Origin: Bog-473 sp963836605
GTDB lineage: Bacteria; Actinomycetota; Acidimicrobiia; Acidimicrobiales; RAAP-2
DNA: 64,000 nt
Direction: 5' to 3'
Assembly (NCBI GenBank): GCA_963836605.1
Contig: CAWIKB010000015.1
Location: 62,001-126,000 of the forward strand
Below are positions 1 to 9,839 of the stretch, in pieces. Both the position numbers and the translations under genes were made by a program. Under the pieces are notes generated by a model. It worked only from the letters and a program-made list of their open reading frames with translations, searched no databases and was not told where the DNA came from. Position 1 is the stretch's first letter; each line of letters opens with the position of its first letter.

Positions 1-668
1 CTCCGGTCATACGGCGACCTCGGCGAGGCCGGTTCGGGCTTTCCATAGCGCAGGTGCAGCGTGATGGCCCCGCTGGCCAGCGCGGCGTAGAAGCACCACA
101 GCGAAGTGAAGCCGTCCGCGCTGAGCCGGGCCAGGATCACGACGGCCACCAGATTTGCTGCGCCGAAAACGACGAAGTCGTGGAACCCCGAGGCCAGGAG
201 CGGCCCGCAGGTCGCCACGATGTACAGCCCGATGATGGCGATGCCGTATTGGAGCCCGATCGTGTAGGACAGGTGGTAGGCACCCAGGTGGACGGTTGGA
301 TGCTGCCGCAAGATCGCTTCGAGGAGGATGCCGGAGACCATCACGCCGATGGCCAGGAACGGCAAGATCTTCCACCGCCGGCGCGTGGTCGGCTCATGGA
401 GCAATATCACCAATGGCACCAGGATGGGCAATACCACGAACGCCACGATGAGGTAGATCCACATGGCCACCCGTCCCACCGCAAGCGGCACGACCCCCTG
501 CAGGCCCCACCACACGAAGGTCTCAGTGAGCTGATGCGCCCCGAGCAGCAACGGGAAGGCAGCCAGGAGTCGGTGATCAAAGCGCCCGCGTACATGGCGA
601 CAGGCATCGATGCCGATGGCCGTCACGACGAGGCCACCGACCAGGTCTCCCTCAGGAGAGAAGCACAC
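1..668 (-). CDS. DUF6629-family integral membrane protein (3' end beyond window)
   Basis: This reading frame starts at a GTG (666-668), is open to the window edge and is therefore partial at its C-terminus. The product begins VCFSPEGDLVGGLVVTAIG and contains a TETFVWWGLQG segment followed by hydrophobic stretches, which matches the DUF6629 family of actinobacterial polytopic membrane proteins as I remember it (typical start MCFSA.ADL). An AAGGA sequence lies 5 nt upstream of the GTG. At least six hydrophobic segments are visible in the 222 codons present. The family has no assigned function. All plus-strand frames in this stretch are shadows of this gene. Confidence 0.75.
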   Translation of the reverse strand, partial: MCFSPEGDLVGGLVVTAIGIDACRHVRGRFDHRLLAAFPLLLGAHQLTETFVWWGLQGVVPLAVGRVAMWIYLIVAFVVLPILVPLVILLHEPTTRRRWKILPFLAIGVMVSGILLEAILRQHPTVHLGAYHLSYTIGLQYGIAIIGLYIVATCGPLLASGFHDFVVFGAANLVAVVILARLSADGFTSLWCFYAALASGAITLHLRYGKPEPASPRSPYDR

Positions 669-1057
669 AAGATCCTTACGTTCGGTGAGGCAGGTCGGCA
701 GGAAGCTTGTTGCGACAACTGGGTGGAGCCTCTTCATCCGGGTGTCCCGAAGGGCTCACCAGGGCCTGGCGAGTCAGCCGGGTGGTCACCGGAACTCCCA
801 CGACCCTAACGGCAACCCAGGTAAGGAGCGGACAAAGAGGTGTTCGAGCCTATCGTGGTGCCTCCATGAGGCCCACGGGCGTCACTCGGTTGGACCCGGC
901 ACAGGCAGGCCGGTGACGGGTCCGAGGGGGACTGAGGCGGTCTCAAATTGCGCCCCGACGGGCACTAGGCTGGGTTTCGGCTTGAAGAGGGCGAAGCTGA
1001 CGTGCGAGTGCCTCAAATTGGAGTCGTTTGCGACCTGCAGGCGACGGTGTCGAGTTG
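669..1057. other. intergenic stretch without a convincing gene
   Basis: This 389-bp stretch lies between the divergent DUF6629 gene and the surface-protein remnant. Open frames that cross it are arginine-rich and end in the neighbouring gene's antisense, so they look non-coding. It must hold both promoters. The motif CTCAAATTG occurs twice, near 950 and 1012, but I cannot assign it a role. Confidence 0.4.
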
Positions 1058-2789
1058 ATGAGAGGGAAGTGTCATAGAAATCGTGCGACGCTCCCGCCGA
1101 AATTGGTTGTCAGCTTCACGTTGAGCACCCTGTTGGCAGCGACCTTGGCCACATTGAGCCTGTCGTTTGCCTCGGTCTCGACGTCCCACGCGGCGACGGC
1201 TCCGACCTGCACGGATTCGTGGACGGGCCACGGAGGAGACGGATTATGGACATCCGCCGGCAACTGGAGTGCGGGGAGTGCCCGTCGCCGGGTCGGACGT
1301 GTGCATCGGCGACATGACTACCGGGGAACTACACCGTCACGCTGAGCGCCACGATGGCCACGAACGGCACATCGACGCCGACAATCACACCGGAACTAGG
1401 GTCCCTGAGTATCGGGGGGAGCGCCGAGTCACAAGGGAATGCAGACGCTCGACGTCGCCAGCGATGGTTCCGTGCTCACGCTCGGTGACGGCACCAACGC
1501 TGTCAGTGGCACCGGAACCGTCGAAGTCGGTGTCACGGCCCCTCCCGTACAGAGTTCCAACCCCGCCGACAATGTTGGGACGTTGGACCTGACCCCAGGA
1601 GCCGACCTGACCCTGTCCGACACCGCAACGTACAAACAAGGCGCCACAGGAGACCTCAAGGTAACCAACGACGTCCTCACCCCGAGCCAAGCATGATTAC
1701 CGGTAGCGGGACCGGTACCGAGGAATCCTTGGGCGGCACGCTCGACGTCACCACGGATGACTCGGTCACGCACCCCGCCACCCACGCCTACATGCCGGTT
1801 ATGAATACTGGCGCCGGCACGGTTAATGGGCAGTTCTCCAACCTCAGCTTCACTGGTGTTTCCTACGTTGCGGCCTACCCCGGGAACAACGTCGACAAGC
1901 TCTCGCTCGCTCCACTGACCTCACTGGCACGTCCCACCCTCCGAACGATTCGGGTCCTTCCGTGGAGATCGGCTCGACCCTCCAGTTCACCGCCACCGGG
2001 ACCTTCTCGGATGGCTCGACGCAGCCGCTGACCTCCGGAGTGACCTGGGCGGCCGTCGGCAGTCCGGCCAACGCCACCATCAATTCCGGCGGCCTGGCTA
2101 CGGGGACAACAGCAGGCACAGCGGTGATCACTGCAACGGACGGGAGCGTCTCGGATGCGGTCACGCTCACTGTGACCGCATCCTCCACAACCACGCCAAC
2201 CACGACTCCGGACACAACGCCCCAATCAACAGGTCCGGACTTCTCATCGTTGCCCTCGGATCTGTCCTCGGGCCTCCTCTCCCTGCTACCGGACCTTGGT
2301 TTGGGGGGGTCCCCCACGGCGACCCCAAGCCCCGTGACGTCGGCCAATTCGGGACCCTTGCCGGGACAGGGTCGGCACTCCCCCGCGTGGCTCAATCTGG
2401 AGCCGACGAGTACGTTGGTCCCGGGTCAGGAGGCTCGTGCGACCGGTGGCGGATGTGACGCCCAGTCGGCCGTGCTGCTGACGGTCAACCGGACCCGGGT
2501 GGGGTCGGCCAGGGCCAACACCAATGGAAGCTTCTCGACCCGCATCTACCCATCGGCGCTGCACCCGGGCGAGCATGAACTGAAGGCAGCCTGCGGTCCA
2601 ACGATGACCGCTTCGCTGGCCATGGTCGTGACGTCGAGCAATTCCACGGCCGAACAGATCGCGGTGGCTCTCGCGGTGCTGGTGATCCTGGGCGTTCTCC
2701 TCCTCAAAGGCCAATACGGATCAGGTTGGCCGCGCCCCTGGCGGCGATCGGGAGAGGGTGATCTCGAGGACGACCAGGTCGTGGCGTGA
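1058..2789 (+). pseudogene. secreted surface protein with Big_2-type Ig domain, multiply frameshifted
   Basis: One protein can be followed across three frames. It has a signal peptide from the ATG at 1058 (hydrophobic core then ASVSTSHAA), a WTSAGNWSAG segment, a Gly/Thr-rich beta-repeat region about 1300-1900, a Big_2-like Ig domain about 1950-2190 (FTATGTFSDGSTQ, TGTTAGTAVITATDG), a Ser/Thr/Pro linker, a second beta domain and a C-terminal membrane anchor (about 2650-2710) with a basic tail. The frame changes five times, near 1280, 1325, 1410-1440, 1693 and 1910; several of these lie at G or C runs. Whether this is true decay or consensus error cannot be told from one sequence. An intact homologue would be an anchored cell-surface protein. 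Confidence 0.6.
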
Positions 2790-2854
2790 CGCCTTGAGAC
2801 CGCCAGGCACCATGGTGCGCCCCGCGCCATGCAGGCACACCGAGGAGCAACGAG

Positions 2855-4737
2855 GTGGATAGCGCGAGGGTCCTGTACGACGCGCTCCCGGGGTACGGCA
2901 TCGGGACAGAACTCGGCCGAGGGACTTTCGGCGTCGTCCTCGCCGGCGGGAATCGCGACATGCGTCGCGCCGTGGCGATCAAGCGCCTCTTCTCCTCCCT
3001 GACGGCGGACGAGGCGATCCGCGCGCGGTTCATATCCGAGGCGCGCCTTCTCGCCTCGTTCGAGCATCCTCACGTGGTATCGGTGTACGACTCAGTGGTC
3101 CACGACGACAGCTGCATTCTGGTCACCGAGTTCCTGGCGGCCGGCACGCTCCGGGAGCGATTTGCCGAGCGGGGGCTCGACCAGCGCGCGGCGTGCGCCA
3201 TCGCCCTGTCGGTCTGCTCAGGACTCCACGCCGCCCACCAGCACGGCCTTTTGCATCTGGATCTCAAGCCCGAGAACGTCCTTTTCGGGGCCGGCCATTC
3301 CCTCAAGATCACCGATTTCGCTCTGTCGCGCGTCGTCGGGCGCGACGACGCGTTGGCCACGCCTGAAGGAAGCCTGCTCGGTACACCGGCCTACATGGCC
3401 CCCGAGCAAGTCAACGGGAACGGTCTCGGACCGGCCGTCGATATCTATGCCATGGGGGTCATGCTCTACGAGCTCCTCTCGGGGCATCTCCCCTATCGAG
3501 ACGACACTGCGCCGATCGCGGTCATCCTGCGGCATATCAACCAGGACGCCACGCCGCTCTCGGCGGTCGCACCGACCGTTCCGCCCGAGATCGCCGCGGC
3601 CGTGATGCAGGCCCTGGCCCCCTCGCCGGAGAGCCGCTTCCAGACTGCCGAGGCATTCGGCATCGCCATCGGAACGGCGGCCAGCGCGTCCTGGGGATCG
3701 GACTGGCTTGAAGACACCGGCGTCGTCCTGCAGGACACCGGCCCCATCCGGGCCAGCGTGCAGAGCGCACCGACCAACGGGGTACATCCGAACGGCGATC
3801 AGATCATCCGCCCGGCATCCGCTGTCCACGCCGGAACGCACGTGGTGGCCGATGCGGTGACGGATGCGGCGGCCGAATTGTCGATACGGGACCTCCTGCC
3901 GCTGCGCCGTGGCGCCACGCCGGTGCCGGACTTCCCGAAGCGACTCTTCTGGACTTCGATCGGGCTCATCGCTCATCGCCCTGGTGTTCGGGCTCTTTGG
4001 CCTCACCTCGTCCCAGCCCACCACGTCATCACCCTCTGGGCACGTCACCGTCAATGGCCACGCACTGACGGGCGCTTCGGTGCCGCTCGATCTCGAACGT
4101 GACATCCCGATCGTCGTCCACCACCCACCCGGAGTCGGTGGCCACCTGACTGCTCAAGTGGTGCTGACGTTCGCGGGAGTCGACGTCGTGCACTCCACCG
4201 TGGTGCCCCTGGTGTATCGGGACGGCGCCTGGCGGGGTCGGGTCGACGCCGGCGACGGCCGTTACGTGGTCGGCGGGAGTGTGGTGGGTTCACTTCGGCT
4301 GTCGGGCCGCCGCGGGGTTGTGACCGACGCGTTCCCCGCGGCGGTGTCCCGCTCGCCCTTTGCCACCTTTCTCGGACTGTTCGGCCTCGTGCTCCTCCTC
4401 CTGGTGGCGGCCTTTGCTCGTTCCCTCGGTGCGGGACCTCTGTGGAGGCCACCGGCGCCGACAACGGCCGCTCATCGCTGGGCTCGTGGTCGTCGGCCTC
4501 TTCGCCGGGGTCGCCTGGGGCTTCTGGGGCTGGATGCTGGGGTTGGCCCTGCCCACCCTCTCGGGCTTCGCCGTTCCCGCTGCCCTCGGTGCCCTCGCGG
4601 GCTTCGTCGGTGGCCTGGCCGCCGTACAGGTCGGACAAACGAATCGGGCCTGGCGCCAACCGACCCGCCTGATGCTCGTGGCCCGGCGCAGCGACACCCG
4701 AACCTCTGGTCCGGTGCCCGCCGGAAGCGGGGTCTGA
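2855..4737 (+). pseudogene. membrane Ser/Thr protein kinase (PknB-like), two frameshifts
   Basis: The GTG start has GAGGAG 8 nt upstream. The first 300 residues form a protein kinase domain: glycine loop GRGTFGVV (about residue 20), lysine in AIKRL, catalytic HLDLKPEN (about 134), DFA in place of DFG (about 154) and YMAPEQ. It is a non-RD kinase because Leu precedes the catalytic Asp. After a linker the frame breaks inside the first membrane segment at an exact 7-bp tandem duplication (3965-3978). Removing one copy restores IGLIALVFGLFG, an extracytoplasmic beta domain and a second membrane segment. A second shift near 4440-4460 leads into two more membrane helices ending at 4737. As read, the 415-residue product keeps the kinase but loses its sensor and anchor. 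Confidence 0.75.
3965..3978 (+). repeat. 7-bp tandem duplication CTCATCG x2 causing a frameshift
   Basis: CTCATCG at 3965-3971 is repeated immediately at 3972-3978. With one copy deleted the kinase frame continues smoothly into the membrane segment, so the second copy is the lesion. A 7-bp unit changes the frame by +1 and could revert by slippage. Confidence 0.8.
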
Positions 4738-4742
4738 GCGTC

Positions 4743-5828
4743 ATGCGCCGCGTGCACGGGACTCGAGTGAATCGGATGGCTCGAGCGACTCGCGTGAGCA
4801 GACTGGGCGGTCTCGTCTTCGCCCTCAGCACGCTGGTCGCGCTGGCCTTGGGACCACCCGCCTCTGCCGCCAGACGCCACGTGACCTCACCCGCCAGACC
4901 CCACGTGACCTCAACCACCACTCACCATGTGGCCTCAACCGCCACCCCCCATGTCGCCTTCGGCGCGGTGGTCGGTGGGCAGCCGGCCCAGCTCTCGACC
5001 GACTCGCATCCCGCCCAGATCAGCCCGACCCGGTCCACACCCATCCGCATCACGGTGAGAAACGGGGATCGCTCGCCCTTGCGGGTGGCGACGGTGCGGC
5101 TCGGAGGCCAGGTGTTGGGCCTCCCCCTCTTTGCCTACAACACGTCGGTGGGGCTCGTCGTCCCACCCCGGGCCACCAAGACCCTTCTCTTCTTCGTCGA
5201 CATGACCGGTGCCGGGAATCAGGCCACCGGTCTGGTCACCGGCGCCATCTCCATCCTGGGCCCGGACGGCTCCCCGATCGCTTCGCACCCGCTGGTCACC
5301 CAGGTGCACGGTGACGTGTTCTCTCTCTACGGTCTCCTTGGCCTCGCCGTCATCCTCTTGACGGCCGCGTCGCTCGTTCTCGCCCTGATCGGACTGGTCC
5401 GGCACACGCTGCCCCCCTCCCGCTGGCGGCGCAGTCTCCGCTTCCTCATTCCGGGATTCGGCTTCGGTCTGAGCTTGATCTTCCTCCTCTCGGCGTCCGC
5501 CGTCCTCTCTCCCACGGTGGGGCATTGGCTCCCCCTCTTGCTGACATCGACCGTGGTCGGATGGGCGGTCGGGTATCTCGTACCCGCACCGAGCGAAGTG
5601 CTCGTCGACGACTACGAGGACGACGCCGCGTTGGCCCGGCTGGTCGTGGTGGAGAAGGATCCTCTGGGGAGTGCGCCGCCGACCGATCGCGTCTTCCCGT
5701 CGGCGACTGAACTGGGGGGTCCCTTCAAAAGGCCGCCACCGCCGCCAGCACCCGGAGATCCCGTCCCCGAAACGGTGAGGGGCCCTGGTCACGGCCCGCG
5801 CTGGCAGTCACCGGAGCACGATGCATAG
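4743..5828 (+). CDS. secreted/membrane protein of unknown function with 8-residue repeats
   Basis: The ATG at 4743 follows the kinase stop by 5 nt; an in-frame ATG at 4776 is the alternative start. The product (361 aa) has an N-terminal signal/anchor (LVFALSTLVALALG, then PASAA), a short His-Val-Thr-Ser repeat, a beta-rich extracytoplasmic domain of about 130 residues (ITVRNGDRSPLRV, LVVPPRATKTLLFFVDM) and three membrane helices (about residues 200-290) before an acidic, proline-rich cytoplasmic tail. I do not recognise the family. Its position directly behind the surface protein and the kinase suggests one envelope-linked transcription unit. Unlike those two neighbours it has no frameshift. 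Confidence 0.7.
   Translation: MRRVHGTRVNRMARATRVSRLGGLVFALSTLVALALGPPASAARRHVTSPARPHVTSTTTHHVASTATPHVAFGAVVGGQPAQLSTDSHPAQISPTRSTPIRITVRNGDRSPLRVATVRLGGQVLGLPLFAYNTSVGLVVPPRATKTLLFFVDMTGAGNQATGLVTGAISILGPDGSPIASHPLVTQVHGDVFSLYGLLGLAVILLTAASLVLALIGLVRHTLPPSRWRRSLRFLIPGFGFGLSLIFLLSASAVLSPTVGHWLPLLLTSTVVGWAVGYLVPAPSEVLVDDYEDDAALARLVVVEKDPLGSAPPTDRVFPSATELGGPFKRPPPPPAPGDPVPETVRGPGHGPRWQSPEHDA
4878..4949 (+). repeat. 24-bp in-frame tandem repeat (3 copies plus a partial fourth)
   Basis: Units beginning at 4878, 4902 and 4926, with a fourth start at 4950, encode HVTSPARP, HVTSTTTH, HVASTATP and HVAF. The period is exactly 24 bp, so the frame is kept. It sits just after the predicted signal peptide and probably varies in copy number as a surface-exposed spacer. 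Confidence 0.85.
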
Positions 5829-5885
5829 GTTGCGACCACAATGAGCGGGTTGACGATGCGATGACGATCAAAAGGGGAGGATGGC

Positions 5886-7013
5886 ATGGCTGAAGTGGAC
5901 GGAAGCTGCGACGCCCGATTCGAAGGGGTACGCAAGGCGCTGGCCGCCAATCTCGACTCCGGGGCCGACGTCGGCGCCTCGGTGGCGGTCTACCTCCACG
6001 GCGAGCCGGTGGTCGACATCTGGGGCGGCTGGGTGGACGAGGCCAAGAGCGCCCCCTGGGAGCGCGACACCCTGACCAACGTGTGGTCCACCACCAAGAC
6101 GATGACCTTCCTGTGCACCCTGATGCTGGCCGATCGGCGGCAGCTCGACTTCCACGCCCCGGTCGCCACCTACTGGCCCGAGTTCGCCGAGGGCGGCAAG
6201 GAGCACATCGAGGTGCGCCACCTGATGGGCCACACGGCCGGGCTGTCCGGCTGGGAGCAGGAGATCAAGCCCGAGCAGCTGGCCGACTGGGAGCGGTGCA
6301 CCTCCCTGCTGGCCGCCCAGGAGCCGTGGTGGGAGCCCGGCAGCGCCTCGGGCTATCACGCCGTGACCCAGGGCTACCTGATCGGTGAGGTGGTCCGCCG
6401 GATCACCGGGAAGTCCATCGGCGCCTGGTTCGCCGACGAGGTGGCCAAGCCGCTGGGGGCCGATTTCTTCATCGGGCTGCCCGAGAGCGAGGACCACCGG
6501 GTCTCCCTGGTCATCCCGCCCCCACCCCTCGATCCCAGCGCCATGGACGCCTCGGAATTGGTGATCAAGACGTTCACCAACCCACCGGCTGACGCCACGC
6601 TGGTGGCCAACGAATGGTGGCGCAGGGCGGAGATCCCCGCCGCCAACGGCCAGGGCAATGCCCGCTCGGTGGCCACCATCCAGTCGATCATCGCCGGGCG
6701 GGGCCAGGCCCGCGGTGTGCGGTTGCTCTCGGCGGAGGGCACCGACCCCATCTTCGAGGTGCAGGCCGATGGCACCGACCTCGTGCTGGGCACGCCCATC
6801 CGCTTCGGCATGGGCTACGGGTTGGGGAACGAGACCATGCCCCTCGGCCCCACCGCCTGCTTTTGGGGCGGCTACGGCGGCTCCCTCATCGTGATGGACC
6901 AGGACGCCGAACTGACCGTCTGCTACGTCATGAACCGCATGGAGTCGGGCCTCGTGGGCGACCTGCGCGGCGCCACCATCATGCTCGAGGCGGTCGGGGC
7001 GCTGACGGAGTGA
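5886..7013 (+). CDS. serine hydrolase, beta-lactamase/class VIII esterase family
   Basis: The ATG at 5886 has GGGGAGG 5-6 nt upstream; the earlier ATG at 5881 is out of frame. The 375-residue product carries the SxxK motif STTK (Ser about residue 68), the second-motif tyrosine in GYH (about residue 157) and a C-terminal GGYGG in place of the KTG box, which is the pattern of EstB-like class VIII esterases and beta-lactamase-fold serine hydrolases. There is no signal peptide, so it is probably a cytoplasmic esterase rather than a true antibiotic-degrading enzyme. The neighbouring A-PCP-TE locus is on the opposite strand and converges on it. Confidence 0.88.
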   Translation: MAEVDGSCDARFEGVRKALAANLDSGADVGASVAVYLHGEPVVDIWGGWVDEAKSAPWERDTLTNVWSTTKTMTFLCTLMLADRRQLDFHAPVATYWPEFAEGGKEHIEVRHLMGHTAGLSGWEQEIKPEQLADWERCTSLLAAQEPWWEPGSASGYHAVTQGYLIGEVVRRITGKSIGAWFADEVAKPLGADFFIGLPESEDHRVSLVIPPPPLDPSAMDASELVIKTFTNPPADATLVANEWWRRAEIPAANGQGNARSVATIQSIIAGRGQARGVRLLSAEGTDPIFEVQADGTDLVLGTPIRFGMGYGLGNETMPLGPTACFWGGYGGSLIVMDQDAELTVCYVMNRMESGLVGDLRGATIMLEAVGALTE

Positions 7014-7040
7014 GCGCTTGAGGGATGAGGTCCGGACCGC

Positions 7041-9774
7041 TCAGCCGTCGCGGAGCGCCCGGTCGAGTACGGCTCCGGTCCGCCGGACCGTCGCCTCCTC
7101 CAAGAGTTGGTAGTGGTAGTCGGGCAGTGGAAACACGCGCACGCGTCCCGTGACGTGGTCCGTCCATCCGCGGTCCTCAGCGCCCTCGTCGGCCGTTCGT
7201 AGCAGCGCGACGGAGCCGTCGAACGATCGAGCCGGCCGATAGATGACCGACAGCCAGCCGTAGTGGGCGATGGCGTAGGGGGCCCTGAACTGACGCGGCA
7301 GAGGTGTGTGGTCACGGAGCGACTGTTCGGCAGCCCGCTGGACCTCGGGGTCGCCGGCCTGCAGCTCCGATCCGCCACCCAGTCGATGCCGGGTGGCGGC
7401 AACCGCCCGGTGCCAGAGGAAGCCCGCCGCCAAGCCCGGCCGCGCCGACCATGGTGCGGCTCGCACGTCGTTGAGGCGGCGGCGGCGGCGGACCCGCGGG
7501 TCACGGCCCTGCGTCAACGTCGAGATGTCGTATCCCGGTCCCGCCGAATCGCCCAGTCCGAGGAACGTGACGTCCACCCCCTTGTCGACCAGCTGGAGCG
7601 CCAACTCGAACGCGATGACGCCACCGGCGGATGGTCCGTACAGCGCGGCAGGAGCCGGGAGCCGTCGCCAGCACGCCGGGCAGGTAGCGCGCGGCCACCT
7701 CCTGGATGCTCTCGGCCCCGGTGACCACGCCGAGCAGGGCGTCGGCCCGGATGGCGTACACCGGTTGGTCCTCATCGAGCTCTTCGGCCATGACCCGGGC
7801 GAAGAGCACGCTGCCCGAGGCGTCGTGCACGATGAACAGGGGCGGACGGGTACCCGCAGTCCGCACCGGGACCACCAAATTGTCGTGACCGGTGTCGGCC
7901 GCGATGGACGCAGCCAAAGTCCGAGGCGTCGAGGCTTCGACCAACAGGGACAGAGGGAGGTCGGTGCCGAGCTGCATCTCGATCTCGGCGAAGAGGCGGG
8001 CCGCCCGCAGGGAGTCGCCACCCAGGTCGAAGAAATCGTCGTCCTCGTCCGCCTCCACCCCGAGGATGTCCGCCCACATGGCGAGGATGACCCCCTTGAT
8101 CTCAGCCGCGGCCGCGGCCTCGCCCTCTCCGGGCTGAGCCCGGTCAGGGGTCGACGGCTGGAACGAGTCGTCCCGCAAGGCCATCCGGTCCACCTTGCCG
8201 TTGGGCAGCGTCGGCAACCGGGCCGCCAGGTGGACGCGATCGGGGACGGCGGCGGCGGGAAGCTGGCCGGCCAGATCCGACCGGAGGGACAGCGGATCGA
8301 GCGTCGCCCCCGGCTCGGGCACCACGAAGGCCACGATCCTGCTGTTGCCTTCCTTGTCGGGCCGGGCCACGACGGCGGCCATCGCCAGGCCCGGGACCCT
8401 GGCCAGGAGAGTCTCGATTTCTGAGAGCATGATCCGCCGTCCGCTGACCTTGACCATGTCGTCCATGCGACCGAGGCACTCGAGCAACCCGTCGGGCCGG
8501 AAGCGACCGAGGTCCCCGGTCCGCACGTAGAAGCGCCCGTCGTCACTGCTCCCGAAGACCCGCGCCGTCTCCTCGGGACGGTTCCAGTAGCCCAGCGACG
8601 GTCTGCGCATCCAGGCCACGATCTCGCCGACCTCGGCGGGCTCGCCGACCTCGGCGACCGCGGCGTCGGGGAGCGGTCGATGATCCGCGTCCTCAATGGT
8701 GACGGCCACCTCGCTGGTGAGGAATCCGGCTGGAAGCGGTCCCTTCTCCGCCGGCGTCGAAGCCGTGACGGCCATGAGGGCGATCGACGGCGCCTCGCTC
8801 GAGCCGTAGATCGAGACGGCCATGGTGTCCGGCCCCACGTGCGGCCACAGCGCCGCCAGGTCCTCCCACGTGGTCGCCTCCCCGTAGAGGACGACGAAGC
8901 GCAGTGCCGGCAACTCGAGGCTGGGCGGCAGGGTGGCCAGCACGTGCCGCAGGAGGGTGGGGACGGCCACCACCGCCCAGATGCGCTCCTCCGCCAGCCA
9001 CCTTCCGAGGCCGTGCACACCCTCGGTCCGGATCTCGTAACCGACGAGCGTGGCATCGAGGGCCATCCCGAGGTGGACCACCGACTCCATGAAGCCCACC
9101 GAGCCGAAACCGAGGAAGCCGATCCGGGTTCCTCCCGGGCCCGCCGCGTCCGCGGCCAAACCAACCAGCGAGAAGTCGCGGGACATCCTCTGCCCCGAGC
9201 CGTTGACGACGCCCTTGGGCTCCCCGGTCGATCCGGAGGTGTACACGATCGATCCGATCGGTCCCATATCCCGCCGCACCCCGCCCGGAGGGGGTGGGGC
9301 GCCCACGGCGCCCGGGTGGACGACCGGGCACGGGATGTCCGGGGAGGCCGGCGCCGAGTCGCTCAGGAGCAGCACGGCGCCGCAGTCGGCCAGGGCCCGT
9401 CCCACCCACGGTGCCGGAGCCGTGGGGTCCAGGCTGACGGCGATCATGCCGGCGCGCCTGAGCCCGAGCGACGCCAGGACGAGGGCTTCGGTCCCGGCCG
9501 TGTGCAGGCCGATCCGCTGCTCGGGTGGGCCAACGGTGTCGATGAGCCACTGGGCCAGCCGGTCGACCCGGGCGTCGAGCTCGCCGTAGGTGAGGCGGGT
9601 GTCCCCGACCTCGAGGAAGACCCGCTCGGGGTCGGACAGGGCTCGTTGACGGAGCAGGTCGGAGGAGGCGTACATGGGCACCGAGCCGTCCTCGGTCAGC
9701 GCGTCGCCGACCGCGGCCGGTCGGTCACCCGCGGTCGGGCGATCCCGGCTGTGTTGCTCGATGTGGTCCGCCAT
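7041..9774 (-). pseudogene. A-PCP-TE nonribosomal-peptide-type synthetase, frameshift inside the TE
   Basis: From the ATG at 9774 an adenylation domain of about 520 residues is clear: YTSGSTGEPKG (A3), YGSSEAP (A5), YVRTGDLGR (A7), GRMDDMVKVSGRRI (A8) and LPNGKVDR with the A10 lysine. A carrier domain follows with phosphopantetheine serine in LGGDSLRAA, then a thioesterase beginning LFIVHDASG. The frame breaks near 7640-7665; downstream the other frame gives the nucleophile motif YGPSAGGVIAFELA and the remaining lid and C-terminal part with a His in PDYHYQLLEE, ending at 7041. One indel is enough to restore the 900-residue protein. There is no condensation domain. The normal A4 aspartate region reads GFGSVGFM, so an alpha-amino acid is not the obvious substrate (inference). 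Confidence 0.8.
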
Positions 9775-9839
9775 CTACGAGGATATTCCCACAGACCCGG
9801 CCGGGAAACGGCCGGGCTCAGGCCTCCCTCAGGCTTCGC

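Noticed and set aside
54..809. plus-strand frames over the first 800 bases
   Set aside because: They are antisense to the DUF6629 gene and lack any coding character.
1693..2031. separate gene coupled by ATGA to the previous frame
   Set aside because: The two reading frames continue the same beta-repeat protein across the junction, so a frameshift explains it better than two genes.
7041..9164. 707-codon frame as one gene
   Set aside because: Only its last 200 codons are real (the shifted thioesterase); the first part is an out-of-frame reading of the adenylation domain.
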